DNA from: Echiichthys vipera
Taxonomy: Eukaryota; Chordata; Actinopteri; Perciformes; Trachinidae
Reading direction: 5' to 3'
NCBI GenBank assembly: GCA_963691815.1
Contig: OY829653.1
Span: forward strand, 2,454,444 to 2,518,443
Length of the DNA: 64,000 bases
Shown here in pieces: positions 24,060-35,916 of the stretch (its first letter is position 1; every line of letters begins with the position of its first letter). A program made the position numbers and the translations under genes. The notes below the pieces were generated by a model. It made no database searches. It was not told the DNA's origin and was given only the letters and a program-made list of their open reading frames with translations.

Positions 24060-24135
24060 GGACCAATCACGTCGTCTCAGTGACAGGTGTCGATCACCTA
24101 TTGACCAGTAGGAGCGAGCGAGGGGCGGGACTTAA
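24060..24135 (+). promoter_or_regulatory. rab11a-like proximal promoter: CCAAT and GC boxes
   Basis: GGACCAATCACG carries a CCAAT box at 24063-24067 and AGGGGCGGGACTT carries a GC box at 24121-24130, followed by a CRE-like CTGACGTTACG. No TATA box is evident. The ATG is about 340 bp downstream in CpG-rich sequence, fitting a housekeeping promoter (inference). Confidence 0.5.
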
Positions 24136-24470
24136 AAAAAACTGACGTTACGTGCGTCGCAGCCTCGGCAATGGCAAGTGACAGGGTGAGGAAGACGAGG
24201 CGAAACTTTTCCAGCTACCAGTTGATGTCGCTTTGTTTTTAATGCGTGGAAACAGCAGCGGTGTCGTGTTCTTGTACTCTGACAGCAATTTAGCCTCACA
24301 GTCGAGTCGTTTGAGTGTGAATTAACCGTCTTCCGCGCGAGGCTAACTGACGTTTAAGTCGTCAACGGTGGTCCGTCGCTCCCGAAGGAAGAAGAAGAAG
24401 CTGAAATACACCAGAAGTTTGTTCGACTTCGAGTTAAAAAACGTAGCGAAAACCGACTAAAACCGAAGCT

Positions 24471-27400
24471 ATGACGAACAGAGAAGACGAGTATGACTAT
24501 CTGTTTAAAGGTGAGTAGTGTTTAAGTGCTCTCCGACAGTCCTTCACCTGTGCAACCGTCATTTGATGCCGAGGTGTCGGAGGGGAGGGAGGGGGGTTGA
24601 CCTGCTAACAACAAGGTGCAGAGACGACACTGGAGACCAGGAAGCCACCTATGGAAACGAGTTTAACCTTTAATGTCCAGGCTGGATATGCATTTAAAAT
24701 ATATATGTGACTCATGTCAGATACCCACATTAACACTCTTCATACCTAGCCTACTATCGCCCTTTCAGATAGCCACAACATCACTCTGGCTAGCACCTTT
24801 GTTGCTCTTTCTACATTTAAGACACATTTCTAATGTGTTTGTTACTAAGGGGAAACTTTCTACAATACAATTCTTACCAGTCATCATTTTAATTTCAATT
24901 AAACCACATGGAAAACCTTTCCACAGAGCCACAGTGTAATTTTGACTCTCCAAGATACATTATGACTAGTATAAATGTCATTATGGACATGTACAGGTGC
25001 AATTTAACTAGGAAAAATTACATTAAGATATCTAAAATGTATCTGTGGGTATCTAGAATTGAAAGCACGTACACATGAATGACAAAAGTGATCTGAAAAT
25101 CTCATTCTGACCAGTAAAAATGTCATTATGGACATGTACAGGTGCAATTTAACTAGGAAAAATTACATTAAGATATCCAGAATGTACATCTACATATCTA
25201 AAATGTAACTCCCGTACACATGAATGACAAAAGTGGTCTGAAATGTTCATTCTGACTAGTACAAATGTCATTATGGACACGTACAAGTGCAATTTTACTA
25301 GGAAAAATGACATTAAGATATCCAGAATGTCCATCTAGATATCTAAAATGGATCTGTGGATATCCCATACACATGAATGACAAAAGTGATGTTGTAGATA
25401 TCTGAAAATGTTCATTCTGACGAGTACAAATGTCATTATGGATATGTACAGGTGCAATTTTACTAGTAAGAATTACATTTAAATATCCAGAACTCTCATC
25501 TAGATATCTACAATGTAACTGTTGGTATCTAGAATTGAAAGCACGTACACATGAATGACAAAAGTGGTCTGAAATGTTCATTCTGACCAGTAAAAAGGTA
25601 ATTATGGACATGTACAAGTGCAATTTAACTGGGAAAAATTACATTAAGATATCCAGAATGTACATCTAGATATCTAAAATGTAACTGTTGGTATCTAGAA
25701 TTGAAAGCACATACACATGAATGATAAAAGTGGTCTGAAAATGTCATTCTGACCAGTAAAAAGGTCATTATGGACATGTAAAGGTACAATTTAACTAGTA
25801 AGAATTACATTAAGATATCCAGAACTCTCATCTAGATATCTAAAAGGTAACTGTGGGTATCTAGAATTGAAAGCACATACACATGAATGACAAAAGTGAT
25901 GTTGTAGACATCTAAAAATGTTCATTTTGACTTATAAGAGTTCAGTTCTGACTGGGGTAAATGCTATTCTGGATATCCAAAGTGTAACTACAGATAGGAG
26001 TGTTGGCTGTAATTTGAAGACATACATCACAACCCGTTGTTCCAGCCTTTCTTTCCCCCGTGTTATTACAACATGCAGGGATCTTATATTACTCTTATGT
26101 ATTAAAGCAGCATCTGCAGCACACTCATCATATCGCAGGCCAGTGATGCAATCATGCAAGGATGCAGTGTTGGTCAACGAGGGGGCCGTAATCCGTGGCA
26201 GGTCCACAAATCAAAACAGCCCCCGCCCAGACCCAGTGTAGGTCGTTCTGCACCTGAGGACTTCACCGTGTACATGCAGTTTGAATCTACATACAGGTCT
26301 TGGCGCTTGGGCGAAACCATCTCATCTTATGTCCATTACCCGTCCAACTGTGACACCACCTTAACTCTAATGGTTAAAAGTTCTCTGTGTGTTGTAACAA
26401 ACACTATGAGCCTTATTTATAGGTATGAACAAGGTTGCACAGTGCTTTTAACACTCTCTATAATATGCAGAACACTAACCCACTGGTATAAAATCATCAT
26501 CTGGTATAAAATGCGCTGTAACTGTAAACTCTGGTGAGGTGCGGATTCTTCTGGTGCTTCACAGTAGTTCATAGTTGTACCTTGTTAAAGGCAAAGGGGA
26601 AATGAAGTGTTCATGGTCTGTTCAAATATAGAACACCAAACAAGAGTGTGTTGTCAAACTGGAAATACCTGCATGAAGTGTGTGTGTGTGTGTGCGTGTG
26701 TGTAGCCACAGAGAAACTCTGTCCCCGAGCACAGAGAAGATGAGATTTACTTACTCAACACTCACTCCCTCTCAGATAAAGTGACACGACTCGTGGCGAC
26801 CAAATAGCAAATGTATCTGAATCGTGTGCAGCCGTGCAAGGGCACCGATAAGGTAATCGGCTGCGTCTCAGACCTTCGCTTAAACCAGGAAAGAGTGAAC
26901 GTTACTGTTATGGCTCTCCTTTGTTCCTGCAACCTCCTTTTGTCCCTCGCTGTGAGATAGCATGAGTCAAGTTGGGTGAGCTGTTGGTGAGTCACATAAA
27001 CCTTTCCCTACTGATGGAGACGTCAGCGCAGGAATCCATCCTGCCGTCCTGCTGCGGCACACCGTAAATCTTTACACTACAGAAGCTGCTTCAGTGTAAA
27101 AATGTCCCTTCACTGAACTTCACTTCCATAACGTATATTTAAGTGTTTTGAATCTCGTTTGATGCCTTTTGATGCCATAAAATCAGCCTTAACAGAAAGA
27201 AAATACTGTTTTAATGTGAAGTATCTCTTCTTGATTGCTAACATTATACACCGCTGTAATTTCACATGAATTGAAAGGATGAAATTGGGCACGTGATGGT
27301 GATGGTTAATCCCATTTACAGGGATTCAGGCGTAGTGTGTGTAAAGACAAACAGACTCAGATTCTCACTATTATGTTGTTCCTTCAGACAAAGCTAGGCT

Positions 27401-30400
27401 ACATCACTGAGGGCGCAATCGCACTGTCCTTCCGCACCGCGCGCCGGGCTTTAGGGTCCTTGTCCCCCCCTCCAGGCCCGTTTGTACTCACACTACCTGG
27501 GCCTCCGAGAATGCTTCTTGCTGCCTATACGTCATCACGCCGTAACACGTCACACGCATTGATGACGTCATGGCGATGCATGGCTTTGTTTCCAGATCTT
27601 TCCGTAGACCTCTGAGTTTTTGTGCGTCTTGTCGACTGTTTTTGAATCTTTTCATCGACCAAATCTGCAGTAAACACTCCACCTCCGCATCACACCAACG
27701 TGAACCTTTCACCGCCATTGTTTGAAATGTCCGCGCATGGTCCCTCCTTCTTTTTTCTACGTCCCAACAGGCGCACAGGAAATGACCTCAGAACCGCCGT
27801 AGGCCTCGCGCTCGTACATGTGCAAACACGCTCTACAAAAGCCCACCTCTCTCAGACCGGCCGTGGACGGCCAGCTGGCCGCAGTTATGCGCAGAGTGGT
27901 TGCACTCACACTGGTCAAACGCACTAGACTTGTCCCGAAAAACCTGTTTTGGTCCGGTGTGGAAGGACAGTGTGAGTGCGCCCTGAGTGCAGTGTTGTTT
28001 AATATAATAGCGAGGTGCCGTATCTTTCATAGCTGAAGAATGCAAACCCAACAAAAGGTTAGAGAATGGGCGTGTGAGGCAGCCATGATGATATTACCTG
28101 TCTGATGGCAAGAGACCTGAACATGGTTGCATAATGATTTTTGTCCTCCGCCCAAGATCTTTTGTCTTTGATGAAATAGAGAATGACAGCGTTCCTCTTT
28201 GAGGTATGTAAGGGAGCCTCACTGTTGGTATGTTGGTACATTTTGATTAGTCTAACTAAGCCATTCCTTAATGTGAACAGGTTTCTACTTGTGTATGTTC
28301 ACAGAGTTTCCCTTTAAAATGAGCAGCGTTGCTTAAACGCAAGTGTAGACACAGTGGTCGGTTTGTTAATGCAATTTCAACATAGTTCCTATTTCATAAT
28401 AGCAGGGTGGTGTGGTGGCAGTGAGTCGGTGCCGTTGGTTCCCTTTGACAAACTGACTCACCTGACAATTGTGGAAGTACTTTTCTGACAAACACTCGCC
28501 CTCATAATGGCCGTTTGAGTGCATTTTAAGAGGGGATCCAGTAGAGGAGACACAGCATGATTACACACTAAGCATTAAAGTAGTAAAATATAGTAATTTA
28601 CTTCTCTTACCCCAGCAAGTGTCAGTCAAAACTCCACTGAAGTTTGTACGTTTTTCCGAATGTAGTCGTCGTTCAAATCAAATCAAATCAACCTTTATTT
28701 ATTTATTTGGCGCTTTTCATATAGAAAGTATCGCAAAGTGCCAAGTTACAGAGACGTACAGAAAAAGAGAACCCAACCCTCCCACAGTCATGCACAGAGA
28801 CACACACATATATGTATATGTTTATACACACATTCACACACACACACACAGCCACGCTGACACACACACTCACACCTACACAAACACTAGCCGTCACTAC
28901 AGAGACACGGCCGGGCAGCGAGACCTGAGGTACAGAGGAGGCTAGGGGAAGCTACCTTTGGGGGGCCGACCACACTGGGAGAGATCCCAGTCCAAGGTCA
29001 CAGGGAGCACGCCACAGAGACCACCGCCACAGAGACCACCGCCACAGAGTCCACCCCAACCCGGGCAGACAGGAGCCTCCGCACTAAGGTGCAGAGCCCT
29101 CTAGTCCACGGGACAGCACCCCCCACGGCCCGACCAGAGACAACTCCCAGTCTGGCAGCCCCCTGAGGAAACACTGGAGATTAAAAACTGTTGCCTAAAA
29201 CAGTAAAGGGTTAAAATACAGGGGCTAAAAACATAAAAGCATAAAATCACGGAGGCTAAAAACATGAACTAGAACAGCATAAGACACGAGACTATAAAAA
29301 AAATAAATAAATAAAAGCATGAAGGCTCAAACACAGAGATTAAAACAGTAAAAAAGGATAAAAAGTGCTCTCGTTATGCATTTTAGCGGATTTATGGATT
29401 TGTATTCATTGTTTGGGAAGTGTGAAACGGTGGCCCTGTTAACTTTTGCACACATTTCAGCAGCGTTTTGGCCGGGACCAGCACGAGTGCTCAGTTTGAG
29501 TAGTTGATATTTAAACATTTTGATTGTATTGAGATTAAACCGTCGTTAAATCAGCAGGGAAATGAACATATAGAAAAGTGTTTGAGCATACTCGTGGTAT
29601 AATCTTCATCTCCGTCCACTCAAGGACAAAAATACACAATACACTGAACTTATTCACATTCATCCTGTCATGACTGAAGCACATTTGTGGGTCAGATGTG
29701 CAGCGAGTCCCTGGTTTCACCTGTGCTCAGCCTGCGGGTATTTCCTGGAAAGAGCAGGTGGTTGTAATATCGTATACTCTGTGGGAGTCCCCGAGGTTCC
29801 TGCTCTACCTCGGCTGGGAGCTGAGACGTGCGTCATAGACGAGGCGGGCTATCTAATAAAAACGACAATCAGATTTAATATCAAAAAGCCATCTTGTTCA
29901 TTGTAACGTCTTTTTTTTGGTTAAATAAACTCTTACACCAACGGTCTACCATGAGTTTCCTTTGACAGCGGCAGCGATGAAGTGTGCTGTGCAGCTCAAA
30001 CACAAGTAGGAGTCGTCTGTTCCTGTTTGAATCTGTTAATGATGATTGTTCCTCTTTCTTTATCTCAAATCCCCCTTTTTTCTTCCTGTAGTGGTGCTGA
30101 TTGGAGATTCAGGTGTAGGGAAGAGTAACCTGCTGTCCCGCTTCACCCGAAACGAGTTCAACCTGGAGAGCAAGAGCACCATCGGCGTGGAGTTTGCCAC
30201 GCGCAGCATCCAGGTAGAAGGCAAAACCATCAAGGCTCAGATCTGGGACACAGCTGGACAGGAGCGATACCGCGCTATCACCTCCGCGTGAGTACAGTAT
30301 ATCACTGAAGCCTTTATGGAAGCATCGTTACGCTGTTGTGCAATGACTCGCTTTTCACCGATGCACATATACCCACTTTACACAAGTGTAGGCTCACTTG

Positions 30401-33400
30401 AAGAAAATAATGGGTCTTTAAGGGCGCACTCACACTGTCCTTCTGCACCGCGCCCCGTGCTTTAGGGTCCTTGTCCCCCCAGCGCCCCAGGCCCGTTTGT
30501 ACTCACGCTACCTGGGCCTCGGAGAATGCTTCTTGCTGCCTATACGTCATCACGCCGTAACACGTCACACGCATTGATGACGTCATGGCGATGCGTGGCT
30601 TTGTTTCCAGATCTTTCCGTAGACCTCTGAGTTTTTGTGCGTCTTGTCGACTGTTTTTGAATCTTTTCATCGACCAAATCTGCAGTAAACACTCCACCTC
30701 CGCATCACACCAACGTGAACCTTTCACCGCCATTGTTTGAAATGTCCGCGCATGGTCCCTCCTTCTTTTCTCTGTGTCCCAACAGGCGCACAGAGATGAC
30801 GTCAAAACCGCCGTAGGCGTCGTGCTCGTGCTCGTACATGTGCAAACGCGCTCTCCAAAAGCCCACCTCTCTCAGACGGGCAGTGGACGGCCAGCTGGCT
30901 GCAGTTATGCACGGAGCGGTTGCACTCACACTGGTCAAACGCACTAGGCTTGACCCGAAAAACCTGTTTTGGCCCGGTGCGGAAGGACAGTGTGAGTGCG
31001 CCCTAAGTCTGGCATACATGCAGACACACAGCTCTCCATGTACAGTAGATCCATACGAGGAACAGGGACTTCAAAGTGCCTCTCTCGCTTCTTCGTGCAT
31101 GTGCATTGAAGAAAACCTCTCCATCCATGAACTCAGTTTAGGATCATCATCACCAAAGCAGTTAGAAAGAGATGTTTCAAAGTGATTAACGCCGCAAAAT
31201 GAAGCTTTTTCGCCTTGGGACAGGAAGTGTTTTGTTAATCACAGCTTCCTCCTCGTCTCTCGATCAAGTTCCCGTCCCGACATTTGTCACTTTTTTTAAA
31301 TTGTCTTCCTTAATGATGTAACCAACCCTGAGGCATTGGCATGTACTGAATCAAGCCCCCACAGGCATTGAGACAGCAGACAAGCAAGCCCCACCAGTCT
31401 TTACTTAAAACAAGGAACGTCAGACGATGTACACTTGTGATAGGAGCTTTGTCTGCGCCGTTGTTACCATTGTAAATGTAAACAAAATAAGCAGTGAGAA
31501 ATATTTGTGTGAACTGAAACTAAATAAAAAAACACATCCTAATCCAACTAATACAATAAAATATCTAACTGAACAAAGGAGAGAGCATGACTTTCATTCA
31601 ACATTTGTGATATTGAACAACAGAAATTTAACCGACGCCACGTTCCAGGAGATGGCACTGTGCTGTAATAGCTTCATAATTAATCCCTATTGTTTCCCCT
31701 GCAGTACAATTTTATAGAATTGAATATCAAGAGCATGATTTAAATATTATAGCAGATCAAATGCCATTTAAACAAGCTATTCAGTTCAAAGAGCTTGCTT
31801 TTGAGCGTCGTAGTGAAAAGTACTCAAGTTAATTCCTTCACAGTTCTCCAACCCTGTATTTTGCATGTATATGTAGGTAAATATCAGGTGTAATGTGTGA
31901 GACATACCTGATATTATCGTATATTATTTTGTGTGTTTCTCAGCTTCAAAGCAGGCCGAGCCCATGTGACACACCCAGAATCCTGAAATCAACAGGCTGT
32001 GACAAGAAAATGTCGTCTGCTCCAATTACCATACTTTGCTCTCTCATGTTCTCCAGGTACTACCGCGGAGCAGTCGGAGCCCTCTTGGTGTATGACATTG
32101 CCAAACACCTGACGTATGAAAACGCTGAGCGCTGGCTGAAGGAGCTGCAGGACCACGCGGACAGCAACATAGTGATTATGCTAGTGGGCAACAAAAGTGA
32201 TCTACGCCACCTAAGGGCGGTGCCAACAGATGAGGCCAAGGCCTTTGCAGGTATTGTCATAGTGATGGGTGTGCGTGTGCGTGTGTGTGTGTGTGTGTGA
32301 TGCCTTTGCCTCAGTAGATTATTAGCAGGTTAAAGCTGCGTTAATGAGCATAGATGGACTGATACCTAGCTACTTTAATTGGTTTAATTCCTGCAGGATT
32401 TGTCGTGTCCCCGAGCATGAGAGAGAGAGAGAGGGAGAGCAGCCACGGTCGAGCAAGCTAAAGGGTGAATAAGAGAGGGAGCGGCGTTAGCGAGGACGAA
32501 GCAGTGAATCAGAGAAATAAAACGTTAATAAGTAAATGCGGCAACACCTCTTCACAAGCCAGCGGGAGCGCACACTTCATCCTGTCCACTGTGGTCTCTC
32601 TGCGAGGTACGTGTCCACCGTTGCTCCGCCTCCCAGTCATCGTCCATGTGAGCTGCCGTGCAAAGCATTTGAGCGACGGAGTCTCAGGCTTTCTGCTCAT
32701 TATTTGCATAAAGTTGAGCTCCAGGCCGCCTCTCAAAACTCCTGAAAATCTTTTAAAACTACCCGTCGTTGATCTGAAATGAAGACAGATTCAGACGCTT
32801 ATTTCTTGCATAAAATATTTTCAGAAAAATATTTCGGTGGTGAGTTTGGAAATCCTGAAACAGGCAGCCCGCGAGTGATGTGTTCATCCAATCAGGTGCA
32901 GCAATCGCTGTTATTACACTGTTGTTATTAGTTATTGAAGAGAAATTGATAACTGCTAGTAACCAGCCCACCAAGCGTGCAATACTAGGAAGCGGGTTAA
33001 CCTCTCAGGGGCAAAAACGACATTGTGGACACGGACCAACAGACCTGCAGTTCTACCATGACACAGACGGAGCAAAGGAGAGAGGCAGAGACGGCGAGGT
33101 CACCTGGTTGCTAGTTTTTATAGAGTCCCGCCCTCACACCCTGCTGTTATTGGCACAGGGCTACACACCCTGCGCCCAAAGGCTGACGCTCTTAAACGCT
33201 TCCAACGCAGTGAAATAAGAAGAAGAACATGCAGAGTGCAGCGTATCTGCAGATGTTGACACCACCATCGTTTTCTAGTGGGCCTTAAGTGACGATTGAG
33301 AGGGAGTCTATACACTGTTCCTTCGTAGTACACCCTTTATAACATGTTGTGTGTGTTGCAGAAAGTAAATTCATGCTTCTACTCACGTCATAACTTTCCG

Positions 33401-33596
33401 TTTTTTAAAAAGTCTTGTGCGCTCACTCTCCCCGGGAACACTCATGTTAGAAATGTTTGCACGGTGCTACTGTACGACATTTTACGTACACATGTTCTGG
33501 ACTTGAACGCACAGCGAGGGCTCGAAAGGACTTCATATGAATCAGTTACACTTCCACTTAATCGGCCATCTGAGAGTTTCAAGGCTTCATTTCAGA

Positions 33597-33685
<89 letters not shown>

Positions 33686-35884
33686 TTCGTTTTAGGGCCA
33701 TGTGTTTACTCTTGACCTTGAGTTTATTGGCTTGTGACCTGCTTTGACTTGGAAATGACTCTCGACAGGACTGCCTGTTAGAACGTCGGCCCTGTTTGTC
33801 CATATAAGCGTAAAGATCTCAATTTTCGTTGCTAAATAAATAACGTCTGTACCCGTTCAGCGTATTCTGTTGGAACTGACTTGTTTTTCTGTACCACAAA
33901 CCTCCTTTATGATGCATCGTTTACACAAAGACCACGTGCTGGACACGTCCATGCAAAGTATATTGTAATGGCACGAGTGAAGGCTTCTCCTCAACAGCGA
34001 CAGCGGACCAATCTGATGTCTGACAATCATTCCCTCACCTATGATAGTTATCATTTTACACTTACTTATATTTTTGTTCATAATCTCCTATATACATGAC
34101 TTGGATTATACAGATTCAATTCAATTCAGTTTTATTTATAGTGCCAAATCATAACCAAAGTGATCTCAGGACACTTTACAGAGTAGGTAAAGGTCACACT
34201 CTATGACTTATTCATGATTTACAGAGACCCAACAATTCCCCCGTAGAGTACGGTGGCGTTGAAAACCTTCACTATAACAGACAGGAACGTCAGACAGACC
34301 CAGCTCTGTGGAGGACGCACATCTGTCTGCACCGGAGAGAGGAAGAGAAGGAGAGAGAGAGAGAAAAGACGGACAGATGGACAGAGAGACAAAGACAGAC
34401 AGAAGACAGAGACGCACTTCCAGTAACTATAATAATATCTATAGTAATGTGAATATGACTTATTAGTACAGCAGAATAGTAGAAACAAGCACAGCTAAGG
34501 TGATAGATTATAACAGCAGCAGGAAGCGTCATGCAGGACCACGGCAGCAGACACCACCACCATCAGCAGAGACCTGCGAGACGACAAAGCACAAACAACT
34601 CCGGGGAAGAAGTTAAAAAAAGAAAGAACAAATCAAGGAAATGACAGTGATTATATGATTAGTGCTGAAACAAGTAGACAATTAACCAATACAGCAGTCG
34701 TCTTTCAAAGGGATATTGTCGTGCAGGGCTGCAATTAACAATTATTTTCATTGTAGATTAATCAGCTGATTTTCTTTATTTTTTATTAATCGCCTTGTGT
34801 CTAAAGTATCCGAACACTTACAGCCCCGACAGTCTAAAACTCAAACCTGTTCAATTAACTGTAATGTGAAGAAAAGGAAACTCCGCAAATGACATTTAAG
34901 AAGCTTAAAAACAGCTGATCATTCATCTTCAACCTCTTGTCCCTGTCGTGGTCGCGGGGACGGCTGGAGTCAATCCCAGCTGACATCGGGCGTGAGGCGG
35001 GGTCCACCCTGGACAGGACGCCAGTCTATCACAGGACAAATCTTCTGTTGATTGACTTCTAAATTAATTACACGGTGGTGTAGTTGTTAGCACTGTCGCC
35101 TCACAGCGAGAAGGTTACAGTTTCGCATCCGCCCTTCTGTGTGTTTGCATGTTGTCCCCGTGTCTGCGTGGGTTTTCTCCGGGTTCTCCGGTTTCCTCCC
35201 ACAGTCCAAAGACGTGCAGGTGTTCGGTTCATTGATGACTCTAAATCACCCGTAGGTGTGAATGGTTGTCTGTCTCTGTTCGTCTCTATGTGTCCTGTGA
35301 TAGACTGGCGTCCTGTCCAGGGTGGACCCGCCTCACGCACGATGTCAGCTGGGATCGGCTCCACCCCCCCCCCCCCCCGCGACCCCGACCCCGGGATAAG
35401 CGGTTGAAGATGAATGAATGAATTGTTTTCTCTTTACTGTCATTTGCCAAGTACAAGCACCAGATATTTGCCGGTTGCGTCACAGATGGGAAATGTCTCC
35501 CACTTCCATCTCGTCCATTTTGATGTGTTTTCTGGTCGTGGGTCAGATTAGAGGAAGCTGGACTTTTTGACAGGAATTTGTCCTTTAATGTCCTTTTTCC
35601 ATGGAAGTCATTTTGACATTTCACTGTAGGAAGAGTTCAGGTGTAAATGCTAAAAATTAACGATGGCTGAATTCCATTATGCTTCGGTTTCAGGGTCCTG
35701 GCTCACTGTCACACTGTCACACTGTCATTATTATACGTACTGTGACACATGAAAGGAACAAAGTTGGCGTTAATAGTGGAAAACCTGAGCTTTACCTACT
35801 ATGACGAGTTCAAATGTCTGCTGTGGAAAAGGACCAATTAGAGAGTAAAACCGTCTACATATTGTTTGGATACGATTGACGGAT

Positions 35885-35916
<32 letters not shown>

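Noticed and set aside
24170..24200. Upstream ATG (ATGGCAAGTGACAGG) before the rab11a-like start
   Set aside because: It does not read into the Rab frame; at most a short upstream ORF.
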